From Actinomycetes bacterium (GTDB lineage Bacteria > Actinomycetota > Actinomycetes > Actinomycetales > Microbacteriaceae), in contig JAEWJX010000091.1 in the NCBI GenBank assembly GCA_023386365.1, positions 1-52,120 on the forward strand: DNA of 52,120 nucleotides, written 5' to 3'. The position numbers and the translations under genes were made by a program. Numbering within the stretch: the first letter of the stretch is position 1; every line of letters begins with the position of its first letter. The notes beneath the pieces are model-generated. The model was not told the DNA's origin and searched no databases. It saw nothing but the letters and a program-made list of their open reading frames with translations. Positions 45,239 to 52,120 of the stretch are shown in pieces.

Positions 45239-47262
45239 TCCAGTCCTCGACGCTCCAGCAGCGGCTCGATCCGAGCGTCCCGGCCCCGGAAATCGCGGAA
45301 CGCGGCCAGCGGATCCCGGGTGCCGGCGGTCTGCAGCAGCTTCCGACGGAAACGCTCGCCGTTCTCGCGTGTCAGCCCGCCGTTCTCGCGGAACCACTCC
45401 ACCGTGTCGGCGTCGAGCACCTCGCTCCAGATGTACGAGTAGTACCCGGCGTCGTAGCCGCCCGAGAACACGTGCGCGAAGTACGTGGTCGCGTACCGCG
45501 GAGGGATGGCGGCATTCGCGAGCCCCGCATCCGTCAGCGCCTGTGCCTCGAATGCGGCCGCATCCGTCGTCGCCGCCGCCTGCTCGACGTCGAGCCGGTG
45601 CCAGGCCTGATCGAGCAACGCCGCCTGCAGGTACTCGCTCGTGCGGAACCCCTGCCCGAATTGCTCGGCATCCCGCAGCCGTTGAGCGACCGCCGGGTCG
45701 AGCGGCTTACCCGTCTCGTGGTGGCGGGCGTAGTGGGCCAGCACCTCCGGCCACATCGACCACATCTCGTTCACCTGGCTCGGGTACTCCACGAAGTCGC
45801 GGAACACGTTCGTGCCGGCGAGGCTCGGGTAGCGCGCGTGGGCGAACAGCCCGTGTAGCGCGTGGCCGAACTCGTGGAACAGCGTCGTCACCTCGTCGAG
45901 CGTGAGCAGCGTCGGCTGGCCGGCAGCCGGCCTCGGCACGTTCAGATTGTTGGTGACGATGCTCGGGTGCCCGAGCAGCTCGTTGCGGGACACGAGCGAG
46001 TTCATCCACGCGCCGCCACGTTTCGTGTCGCGCGTGTACAGGTCGAGCAGGAACAGGCCGAACGGGCCCTCCTCGTCGCTCACCTCGAACACCCGCACGT
46101 CGGCGTTGTACCCGCGCAGGTCGTGCCTCTCGGCGAACGTCAACCCGTACAGCCGTTCGGCGGCGAAGAACACGCCGTCGCGCAGCACCCGCTCCGCCTC
46201 GAACCACGGACGAAGCGCCGCGGTGTCGAGGTCGTAGCGTTCCCGGCGCACCGCCTCGGCGGCGAACGTCCAATCGGATGCGGTGATCGCGTGACCCGCG
46301 ACCTCCGCCAGTTCGGCCTGCTCTTCGGACGCGTTGCGGGCCGCGGCGGGGGCGAGCCGGGTGAGCAGCGCCGCGACCGCCTCCGGCGAGCCGGCCGTCT
46401 CATCCGCGGTGACGACGGAGGCGTGGTCGCGGAACCCCAGCAGGCGCGCCCGCTCGGCACGCGCCCGCACCAGTTCGAGCACCAGCTCGCGGTTGTCGTG
46501 CTCGCCGCCCCGGGTCGAGCGTTCGCGGGATGCGGCCATGATCCGTGCGCGGGTGTCGGGGTTCGTCAGCGACGACAGCCACGGGTGCCCGGTCGGCAGC
46601 ACCAGCGTCACCAGGTAGCCGTCGAGGTCGCGTGCCGCCGCCGCTTCGCGAGCCGCCGACAGCTCGCCGGGCGCGAGGCCGGCGAGATCCTCCGGGTCGG
46701 TGAGGTGCACCGCCAGCTCGTTGGTGTCGTCGAGCAGGTTCTTCTCGAAGCGGGTGGTGAGGGTCGAGATGGTCTGGTTGAGGGCGCGCAGGCGCTCCTT
46801 CTGCGCCTCGTCGAGAGCGGCACCGGCCAGCACCATCTCGGTGTGGCGACGCTCGACCAGGTAGCGCTGCTCGTCATCCAGACGCTCCGCGTCCTGCTGC
46901 GCGGCGCGGTGGATCGCATCCACCCGCGCGAAGAGCGCCGCATCGAGCACGATCGCGTCGTGGTGGGCGGCCAGGCGCGGCGCCAGCTCCTCCTCGAGCT
47001 GCTGGATGTGCGGCGTCGTGTCGGCGGAGCTGAGGGTGTAGAACACGGTCGCCACACGGTCGAGGATGGCGCCCGAACGCTCCAGCGGCACGAACGTGTT
47101 CTCGAAGTCGGGCACCGAGGTGTCGGCGGTGATCGCCGCGATCTCGAGCAGCTGGTCGGCCATCCCGCGCTCGAAGGCCTCCCGGTAGTGCTCGTCGCGC
47201 ACGGCCGCGAAATCGGGAAGCAGGTAGGGCAGGGTGCTCTCGGCGTAGAACGGATTCGTCAC
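45235..47262 (-). CDS. M3 family oligopeptidase (Dcp/OpdA-like)
   Basis: 675 residues, normal for the family. A cytoplasmic zinc metallopeptidase that degrades short peptides. The zinc motif 'TTLFHEFGHALHGLFA' (His-Glu-x-x-His) is followed by the downstream Glu in 'FVEYPSQVNEMW', and 'YSYIWSEVLDADTVEWF' is a conserved C-terminal block of peptidyl-dipeptidase Dcp. The N-terminal 'FYAESTLPYLLPDFAAVRDE' also matches Dcp-like enzymes. I start at GTG 47262 because TAGGCT lies seven bases upstream (leaderless pattern) and the family begins here; upstream frame is a shadow of the divergent gene. Confidence 0.94.
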   Translation of the reverse strand: MTNPFYAESTLPYLLPDFAAVRDEHYREAFERGMADQLLEIAAITADTSVPDFENTFVPLERSGAILDRVATVFYTLSSADTTPHIQQLEEELAPRLAAHHDAIVLDAALFARVDAIHRAAQQDAERLDDEQRYLVERRHTEMVLAGAALDEAQKERLRALNQTISTLTTRFEKNLLDDTNELAVHLTDPEDLAGLAPGELSAAREAAAARDLDGYLVTLVLPTGHPWLSSLTNPDTRARIMAASRERSTRGGEHDNRELVLELVRARAERARLLGFRDHASVVTADETAGSPEAVAALLTRLAPAAARNASEEQAELAEVAGHAITASDWTFAAEAVRRERYDLDTAALRPWFEAERVLRDGVFFAAERLYGLTFAERHDLRGYNADVRVFEVSDEEGPFGLFLLDLYTRDTKRGGAWMNSLVSRNELLGHPSIVTNNLNVPRPAAGQPTLLTLDEVTTLFHEFGHALHGLFAHARYPSLAGTNVFRDFVEYPSQVNEMWSMWPEVLAHYARHHETGKPLDPAVAQRLRDAEQFGQGFRTSEYLQAALLDQAWHRLDVEQAAATTDAAAFEAQALTDAGLANAAIPPRYATTYFAHVFSGGYDAGYYSYIWSEVLDADTVEWFRENGGLTRENGERFRRKLLQTAGTRDPLAAFRDFRGRDARIEPLLERRGLD

Positions 47263-47269
47263 CCGGCCC

Positions 47270-47275
47270 AGCCTA
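47270..47275 (-). promoter_or_regulatory. -10 element TAGGCT of the M3 peptidase gene
   Basis: TAGGCT on the minus strand is followed by seven bases and GTG 47262. It lies inside the region where the divergent methyltransferase promoter would have its -35. Confidence 0.55.
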
Positions 47276-47289
47276 GGTCGCGCGCTCGC

Positions 47290-47295
47290 TAGATT
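47290..47295 (+). promoter_or_regulatory. -10 element TAGATT of the methyltransferase gene
   Basis: TAGATT is followed by GGCGAG and GTG 47302. The two divergent -10 boxes are only 14 bases apart, so the promoters overlap almost completely. Confidence 0.5.
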
Positions 47296-47301
47296 GGCGA
47301 G

Positions 47302-48150
47302 GTGACCGAACCTCAGCCCGAGCCCACCACCGAGTCCGCCACCGAGTCCGCCGACGAGCGCTACACCCACGGACACCACGAGACCGTCCTCCGCTCGCAC
47401 ATCTGGCGCACCGCTCTCAACTCCGCCGAGTACCTGCTGCCGCACCTGCAGCCCGGCATGAGCATCCTCGATGTGGGCGCCGGCCCCGGCACGATCACCG
47501 TCGACCTGGCCGAACTGGTGGCACCGGGTCGTGTGGTGGGGCTCGACGCCTCACCGGAGGTCGTCGAGCAGGCGCGGGCCCACGCCGCCGAGCGCGGGGT
47601 CACGAACGTCGAGTTCGTGGTGGGCGACGCCTACGCCCTGCCGTTCGCCGACGGCGAGTTCGACGTGGTGCACGCGCACCAGGTGCTGCAGCATCTGGGT
47701 CGCCCAGTGGAGGCGCTCGCCGAGTGGCGCCGCGTCGTGAAAGACGGCGGTCTCGTGGCGGCACGCGAGTGCGACTACGCGGGCGTCATCACCTACCCGA
47801 CCACCGCCGGCCTCGAGTCATGGGCGAAGCTCTACCAGCAGGTACACCGCAGCAACGGCGGAGAACCGGATGCGGGACGCCGCCTCAAAGCGTGGGCGCG
47901 CGCGGCAGGCTTCCCTGCGGTCGACGCGGGCGCATCCGTGTGGTGCTTCTCGACCGCCGACGAGCGCGCCTGGTGGGGCGGGATGTGGCGCGACCGGGTG
48001 CTCGCGTCCGCGTTCGCCGGCGACGCGCTCGGCAAGGGCTACGCGTCGCAGGCCGACCTGGAGGCGATCAGCTTCGCGTGGGCGCAGTGGGCCGAAGACC
48101 CCGACGGCTGGATGGTGTTCCCGCACGGCGAGATCCTCGCCCGCAAGTAG
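47302..48150 (+). CDS. Class I SAM-dependent methyltransferase
   Basis: 282 residues, cytoplasmic. SAM-binding motif I 'ILDVGAGPGTITVDLA' lies at about 53-68, followed by the acidic post-motif 'VVGLDASPEVV', 'VVGDAYALPFADGEFDVVHA' (motif II) and 'LAEWRRVVKDGGLVAARE' (motif III). This is the UbiE/Methyltransf_11 type. The substrate cannot be read from sequence; the C-terminal region 'WCFSTADERAWWGGMWRDRV' is aromatic, suggesting a small hydrophobic acceptor. The first 20 residues are a low-complexity Thr/Glu/Pro/Ser repeat (TESATESADE) absent from the catalytic fold. GTG 47302 follows a -10 element by six bases. Confidence 0.92.
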   Translation: MTEPQPEPTTESATESADERYTHGHHETVLRSHIWRTALNSAEYLLPHLQPGMSILDVGAGPGTITVDLAELVAPGRVVGLDASPEVVEQARAHAAERGVTNVEFVVGDAYALPFADGEFDVVHAHQVLQHLGRPVEALAEWRRVVKDGGLVAARECDYAGVITYPTTAGLESWAKLYQQVHRSNGGEPDAGRRLKAWARAAGFPAVDAGASVWCFSTADERAWWGGMWRDRVLASAFAGDALGKGYASQADLEAISFAWAQWAEDPDGWMVFPHGEILARK

Positions 48151-48153
48151 CAG

Positions 48154-48381
48154 TCAGTCCAGCTGGTCCCGCACCACGTTCCCGTCGTGGTCGAGCCGCA
48201 GGCGGGTGCCGTCGTCGAGTTCCACGACCGGTCGCCCCTCCAGCCAGGTGAGGGTCCAGCGCCACTGCGCGGTGTCGAGCTCGGCCACCTCGGCTTCGAC
48301 CTCGGCGATCGCCGCGACCATCGCATCCGGGAGGCGCGGCGGCACCTCGCCGCCCACCGACCATCGCGTTCCGAGCTGCAT
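48154..48381 (-). CDS. Small acidic hypothetical protein downstream of a GNAT gene
   Basis: 75 residues, not recognised. One predicted amphipathic helix ('LPDAMVAAIAEVEAEVAELD') is followed by a compact beta-hairpin-like half ('WRWTLTWLEGRPVVELDDGT', 'RLRLDHDGNVVRDQLD'). There are no Cys, membrane or signal features. ATG 48381 overlaps the GNAT stop by one base (TGATG), so it is translated by reinitiation after the GNAT gene. Codon use is normal for the genome and the reading frame is uninterrupted, which supports a real gene. It ends three bases from the convergent methyltransferase stop. Confidence 0.75.
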   Translation of the reverse strand: MQLGTRWSVGGEVPPRLPDAMVAAIAEVEAEVAELDTAQWRWTLTWLEGRPVVELDDGTRLRLDHDGNVVRDQLD

Positions 48382-48821
48382 CAGACCCGCACCTCGTACG
48401 TGACCCAGCGAGTGCGCGTGGCGACCTTGTCGTACAGCTTCTGGGCGGTCTCGTTGGTGTCGGCGGTGATCCAGCGCAGCGACCCGCCGGTGCCGGCGGC
48501 GCGTTCGGTGATCGCGGCGATCAGCGCGCGCCCTGCTCCGGTGCCGCGCACCTCGGGGGTGACGAACAGGTCGTCGAGGTACCAGTCGCGGCCGCCGCTG
48601 AACGTGTCGGGGTGCGAGCGGTAGTGGGCGATGCCGACGATCGTGCCGTCGACCTCCGCCACCAGCGCGTCGACGCCGGAGCCGGCCGTGAGCAGCAGCT
48701 CACCGACCCGATCGAGCACGTCGTCGGAGAACTCGGTCTCGTAGAACACGCCGTACGCGCGGAACAGCTCCCGCCAGGCGGCGAGGTCGGATGCCGTCAG
48801 CTCGCGGACCGTGGCGCTCAC
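48381..48821 (-). CDS. GNAT family N-acetyltransferase
   Basis: 146 residues. The acetyl-CoA-binding motif A is clear: 'WYLDDLFVTPEVRGTGAGRA' with Arg-Gly-x-Gly-x-Gly-like 'VRGTGAGRALI'. The N-terminal part ('VRELTASDLAAWRELFRAYG') and C-terminal 'ITADTNETAQKLYDKV' complete the fold. It transfers an acetyl group to an unknown amine; the resemblance to spermidine/diamine-type acetyltransferases ('AHYRSHPDTFSGGRDWYLDD') is only suggestive. I start at GTG 48821, which overlaps the valS stop (GTGA), so this enzyme is coupled to valyl-tRNA synthetase translation. Confidence 0.9.
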   Translation of the reverse strand: MSATVRELTASDLAAWRELFRAYGVFYETEFSDDVLDRVGELLLTAGSGVDALVAEVDGTIVGIAHYRSHPDTFSGGRDWYLDDLFVTPEVRGTGAGRALIAAITERAAGTGGSLRWITADTNETAQKLYDKVATRTRWVTYEVRV

Positions 48822-51415
48822 TCCGCCACCTCCGCCAGCACCACATCCGACACGGCCACCTCGTCGGCGACCACCAGGTCGAGGCGCGCGATGCGGCCCA
48901 CGGCGCGCAGGTCGCCGGCCGCCTCCGCCAGGATCGCGGGACCGGCAAGCGTCGCCGAGGTCACCTCGGTCTTCTGCGACGCCTTCGCGTCGGTCTTGGC
49001 GCGACGGATGCCGATGAGGGCCGCGCTGACGGCAGGCAGCAGTCCGCGCGGCTCGTCGAGCGCACCCAGTTCGAGCGCGGTCGGCCACGCGGACGTGTGC
49101 ACGGAACCCTCGTGGGTCCAGCTCCACACCTCTTCGGTGGCGAACGGGATCACCGGCGCCAGCAGGCGCAGCAGCACGTTGATCGCCGCGCGCAGGGCCG
49201 CCACAGCCGACGCCTGACCGGCGCCCTCGCCCGTGTAGGCGCGCTCCTTGACCAGCTCGAGGTAGTCGTCGCAGAACGTCCAGAAGAACTGCTCCGTCAC
49301 CTCCAGCGCGCGGGCGTGGTCGAACTCGTCGTAGGCGCGGGTCGCCTGCTCGACGACGCGCGACAGCTCGGCGAGCATGTCGAGGTCGAGCGGCTCCGTC
49401 ACCGATGCGCCCTCCGGGTACGGGAAGCCGTACACGAACTTGGCGGCGTTCAGCACCTTGATCGCGAGGCGGCGGCCGATCTTGATCTGCTTCGGGTTCT
49501 GCGGGTCGAACGCCGCATCCGTTCCGAGGCGCGAGCTGGCCGCCCAGTAGCGCACCGCATCTGAGCCGTGCTCCTCGAGCAGACCCTGCGGGGTGACCAC
49601 GTTGCCCTTCGACTTCGACATCTTCTTGCGGTCGGGGTCGACGATGAAGCCCGAGATGCCGGCGTGCTTCCACGGGGTCTTGCCATGCTCGAGCTGGGCA
49701 CGCAGCACCGTCGAGAACAGCCAGGTGCGGATGATGTCCTGGCCCTGCGAGCGCAGCGCGTACGGGAACACCAGGTCGAACAGCTCCGGGTCGGTCTCCC
49801 AGCCGCCCGCGATCTGCGGGGTGAGGCTGGAGGTGGCCCAGGTGTCCATGATGTCGAGCTCGCCGATGAAGCCGTTCGGCACCCCGCGCTGGGCCTCGTC
49901 GTAGCCGGGGGCGGCATCCGACGACGGGTCGACGGGGAGCGCCGCCTCGCCGGGCACGATCGGCTGGTCGCGCAGCGCCTCGCCGTCGGCGTCGAGCGGG
50001 TACCAGACGGGGATCGGCACACCGAAGAAGCGCTGGCGCGAGATGAGCCAGTCGCCGGTGAGACCCCCCACCCAGTTCTCGTACCGCACCCGCATGAAGT
50101 CGGGGTGGAAGTCGATCTCGCGGCCGGCGGCGAGCAGGCGGTCCTTCAGCTCGGCGTCGCGGGCACCGTTGGCGATGTACCACTGGCGGGTGGAGACGAT
50201 CTCGAGCGGCTTGTCGCCCTTCTCGAAGAACTTCACCGGGTGGGTGATCTTGCGCGGCTCGCCGGTGAGGTCACCCGACTCGGCCAGCAGCTCCACGATG
50301 CGGGCCTTCGCGCTGAACACGGTCTTGCCGGCGAGTTCCGCGTAGGCGGCGCGTCCCGCATCCGTGAAGAGGTTCTCGGCGGGCGACTCGGCCAGGATGC
50401 GGCCGTCGAATCCGATGATGGCGCGGTTGGGCAGGTCGAGCTCACGCCACCACACCACGTCGGTCACGTCGCCGAAGGTGCAGATCATGGCGATGCCCGA
50501 CCCCTTGTCCTTCTGGGCGAGGTGGTGGGCGAGCACCGGCACCTCGACGCCGAAGATCGGGGTGGTCACGGTGGTGCCGAACAGGCCCTGGTAGCGCTCG
50601 TCGTCCGGATGCGCCACCAGCGCCACACAGGCGGGCAGCAGCTCGGGGCGGGTGGTCTCGATCTCGATGGTGCCGCCGTCCGGCTTGTGGAAGCTGACGC
50701 GGTGGTACGCCGCCGGCTGCTCCTTGTCTTCCAGTTCGGCCTGGGCGACCGCGGTGCGGAACGTCACATCCCACAGGGTGGGCGCATCCGCCTGGTACGC
50801 CTCACCGCGCGCCAGGTTGCGCAGGAACGCGCGCTGGGCGGCGCGCTGCGCCTCGTCGCCGATGGTGCGGTAGGTGAGCGCCCAGTCGACCGACAGGCCG
50901 AGGGTGCGCCACAGTTCCTCGAACTGCTTCTCGTCTTCGGCGGTGAGGCGCTCGCAGAGTTCGACGAAGTTGCGGCGCGAGATGGGCTGCTGGTCGGCGG
51001 CCTTGCCGGAGGTGCCTTCGCCGCCCTCCTGCGGAGGCACGAAGTTGTGCACGTAGGGGAGGGTAGGGTCGCAGCGCACGCCGTAGTAGTTCTGCACGCG
51101 GCGCTCGGTGGGCAGGCCGTTGTCGTCCCAGCCCATCGGGAAGAAGAGGTGCTTGCCGCGCATGCGCTGGTACCGGGCCATGAGGTCCATGTGCGTGTAG
51201 CTGAAGACGTGCCCGATGTGGAGGCTGCCGGATGCCGTGGGCGGCGGGGTGTCGACGCTGAACACCGCGTCCTTGCCGGCGGCGAGCGCGGCATCCCGAT
51301 CGAACCGGAAGACGCCCTCGCGCTCCCACGAGTCGCGCCACTTCGTCTCGAGGCCCTCGAGGGCGGGCCGCTCCGGAATGGCGGCGGGGTCGGGCATGCG
51401 GGCGGCGTCGTTCAT
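48818..51415 (-). CDS. valS: Valine--tRNA ligase
   Basis: 865 residues. It charges tRNA(Val). The class I signatures are visible: HIGH at 66-69 in 'SGSLHIGHVFSY' and KMSKS in 'RKKMSKSKGN' near residue 597. The editing (CP1) domain between them contains 'ETTRPELLPACVALVAHPDD', the tryptophan-containing 'LDIMDTWATSSLTPQ' follows, and an anticodon-binding domain occupies the last third. I choose ATG 51415 (MNDAARMPDP), with GGAG eight bases upstream, instead of the in-frame start at 51445. A TAGAAT -10 at 51488-51483 gives a leader of about 60 bases. The gene heads a three-gene coupled operon. Confidence 0.95.
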   Translation of the reverse strand: MNDAARMPDPAAIPERPALEGLETKWRDSWEREGVFRFDRDAALAAGKDAVFSVDTPPPTASGSLHIGHVFSYTHMDLMARYQRMRGKHLFFPMGWDDNGLPTERRVQNYYGVRCDPTLPYVHNFVPPQEGGEGTSGKAADQQPISRRNFVELCERLTAEDEKQFEELWRTLGLSVDWALTYRTIGDEAQRAAQRAFLRNLARGEAYQADAPTLWDVTFRTAVAQAELEDKEQPAAYHRVSFHKPDGGTIEIETTRPELLPACVALVAHPDDERYQGLFGTTVTTPIFGVEVPVLAHHLAQKDKGSGIAMICTFGDVTDVVWWRELDLPNRAIIGFDGRILAESPAENLFTDAGRAAYAELAGKTVFSAKARIVELLAESGDLTGEPRKITHPVKFFEKGDKPLEIVSTRQWYIANGARDAELKDRLLAAGREIDFHPDFMRVRYENWVGGLTGDWLISRQRFFGVPIPVWYPLDADGEALRDQPIVPGEAALPVDPSSDAAPGYDEAQRGVPNGFIGELDIMDTWATSSLTPQIAGGWETDPELFDLVFPYALRSQGQDIIRTWLFSTVLRAQLEHGKTPWKHAGISGFIVDPDRKKMSKSKGNVVTPQGLLEEHGSDAVRYWAASSRLGTDAAFDPQNPKQIKIGRRLAIKVLNAAKFVYGFPYPEGASVTEPLDLDMLAELSRVVEQATRAYDEFDHARALEVTEQFFWTFCDDYLELVKERAYTGEGAGQASAVAALRAAINVLLRLLAPVIPFATEEVWSWTHEGSVHTSAWPTALELGALDEPRGLLPAVSAALIGIRRAKTDAKASQKTEVTSATLAGPAILAEAAGDLRAVGRIARLDLVVADEVAVSDVVLAEVAE

Positions 51416-51482
51416 CGCGGTACTCCGGTTCGATATATGCGGCACCGCGTCCAGGGGTGCCTGAGTGTGGGGAATCCCCGCA

Positions 51483-51488
51483 ATTCTA
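51483..51488 (-). promoter_or_regulatory. -10 element TAGAAT of valS
   Basis: TAGAAT on the minus strand lies 67 bases before the valS ATG, predicting a leader of about 60 bases. The leader contains GGGGA-TTCCCC-like and GCACC/GGTGC pairings near 51431-51475 but nothing long enough for a T-box. Confidence 0.45.
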
Positions 51489-51495
51489 CCGAGAA

Positions 51496-51514
51496 CGCGT
51501 CTCCCGAGGACGCG
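51496..51514 (-). terminator. Hairpin after the C-terminus of the edge gene
   Basis: CGCGTC, loop TCCCGAG, GACGCG, starting two bases after the stop of the membrane-anchored edge gene and just upstream of the valS promoter. Confidence 0.5.
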
Positions 51515-51515
51515 C

Positions 51516-52120
51516 TCAGGTCTCGCGGATGACGATCGTCTCGGACTGGGTCGAGCCGTCGGCGCGCAGCACGGTGATCGTGTAGCGCTGCTGCTGGTCG
51601 GTCTGACCGCACTGGTAGTCGAAGTCCATCGTGTAGTTGAGCGGGAACTCGCCGTACGGTTCGGCGCGCGCGTCGTCGGTGCCGACGCCGAACCACAGGG
51701 TCTCGCCCGTCGTCGCCCAGCTGAAGGTCACCGGCACCGAGCCGCCGCCCTGCCCCGTGCAGTCGACGCTCTGGGTCGACGCCGTGTAGCTCGTGATGAC
51801 GTCGGCGGGCGGTGCGGGCGGCGCCTCCGTCTGGGTCGGGGTCGGGCTCGGCGACGGGGACTCCGACTCGGTGGGGGTGGGCGTCGGGCTCGGAGTCGGG
51901 GAGTCGGTGGGACCCGGATTCGGCGAGCCGTTGCCGAGGGCGATCCAGAGCAGCACGCCGATGAGCGTCAGCAGCAGCACGCCCGCGATGACGGCGAGCG
52001 CGATGATGAGCCCCTTGTTGCGGCCGCCGTCGCCGGATGCCGTGGCCGCGACCGGCGGCACGGTCCCGGCGGGCGGAACGGTGCCGACGGGGGCGTTCGG
52101 GTCGGCGAACGGGATCGTGG
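51516..52120 (-). CDS. Membrane-anchored protein with Pro/Thr/Ser linker (5' end outside the window)
   Basis: At least 200 residues; the frame is open to the window edge, so the true start lies beyond 52120 and the methionine-like GTG at 52061 is probably internal. The visible N-terminal part is a Pro/Ala/Val-rich cytoplasmic segment with a repeated 'GTVPP'. A membrane helix 'GLIIALAVIAGVLLLTLIGV' follows, then a Pro/Ser/Thr/Glu linker (PTPSPTPTPTESESPSP) and an extracellular beta-rich domain. That domain holds two Cys ('SVDCTGQGGG' and 'FDYQCGQTDQ') that probably pair. The domain looks like an Ig-like or PKD-type fold ('VPVTFSWATTGETLWFGVGT'); no enzyme motif is seen. Confidence 0.82.
   Translation of the reverse strand, partial: TIPFADPNAPVGTVPPAGTVPPVAATASGDGGRNKGLIIALAVIAGVLLLTLIGVLLWIALGNGSPNPGPTDSPTPSPTPTPTESESPSPSPTPTQTEAPPAPPADVITSYTASTQSVDCTGQGGGSVPVTFSWATTGETLWFGVGTDDARAEPYGEFPLNYTMDFDYQCGQTDQQQRYTITVLRADGSTQSETIVIRET

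Noticed and set aside
51416..51482. Possible T-box leader before valS (GGAGTACCGCG just before the start codon resembles the end of the T-box motif)
   Set aside because: The crucial TGGN bulge reads GAGT, and the leader predicted from the TAGAAT promoter is only about 60 bases, too short for a T-box stem I.
1..52120. tRNA, rRNA, tmRNA or riboswitch genes in intergenic gaps
   Set aside because: All gaps are under about 200 bases and none showed a cloverleaf with a GGTTCGAATCC-type T arm or a recognisable riboswitch core.

Overview
The window is a stretch of very GC-rich actinobacterial chromosome. Evidence for the phylum: GTG starts are common, many genes begin 6-7 bases after a TAnnnT -10 element (leaderless style), there is an IdeR/DmdR-type iron box, and ligA, gatCAB, mnmA and valS are of actinobacterial type. 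The short repeat GGTTGAGTAGCG...GTATCGAAACC and the habitual use of GCATCC/GGATGC codon pairs suggest Microbacteriaceae (Microbacterium/Leifsonia/Agromyces relatives). The family assignment is an inference from style, not a database result. No tRNA, rRNA, CRISPR array, transposase, phage gene or replication origin was seen. No gene-free stretch exceeds about 200 bases.

Layout. 110-4240 is a tightly coupled four-gene operon: two proteins with SipW-cognate signal peptides, one LPXTG-anchored protein and an ER/SipW-type signal peptidase. Every junction is a 4-base start/stop overlap. 4276-9349 holds glycogen breakdown (glgP, glgX) with a ybaK-like tRNA deacylase. 9427-17485 is mostly housekeeping: cysteine desulfurase plus mnmA (tRNA thiolation), ligA, an alpha/beta hydrolase, gatC and gatA. 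17525-21220 is a regulated small-enzyme cluster: DUF899 protein, flavodoxin-fold oxidoreductase, MarR regulator, serine hydrolase and PadR regulator, with clear palindromic operators. 21249-25184 has a DoxX-like membrane protein, an SRPBCC protein, a wall-anchored beta-propeller-like protein, gatB and a small membrane protein.

25197-27250 is an island of small, less GC-rich genes: KTSC protein, DUF2283 protein, a secreted DUF2599 protein containing a TTA codon, and a coupled membrane protein. 27450-30608 encodes a large surface protein with four lamin-tail domains. 30772-34480 holds a GyrI-like protein and an unusual glycosidase-like domain fused to about seven C-terminal membrane helices; this pair lies between tandem copies of the repeat in opposite orientation. 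34619-40331 carries hemerythrin, RibD/DHFR-like, DUF1761, F420-reductase-like, azlCD, a NYN-LOTUS RNase-like protein with a coiled-coil partner, and PspC. 40339-45145 is a complete Fe-siderophore uptake operon under an iron box. 45235-52120 contains an M3 peptidase divergent from a methyltransferase, then valS with a GNAT enzyme and a small ORF, and a truncated membrane-anchored protein at the edge.

Themes. Several genes make surface or secreted proteins (sortase-type tails at 2868-3575, 22259-23161 and 27450-30608), but no sortase gene is present. The repeat family supplies the stop codon, and in two cases the last residues, of three different genes. The most promising places for something undescribed are the SipW operon, the glycosidase-like/membrane fusion, the DUF2599 island and the NYN-LOTUS/coiled-coil pair.
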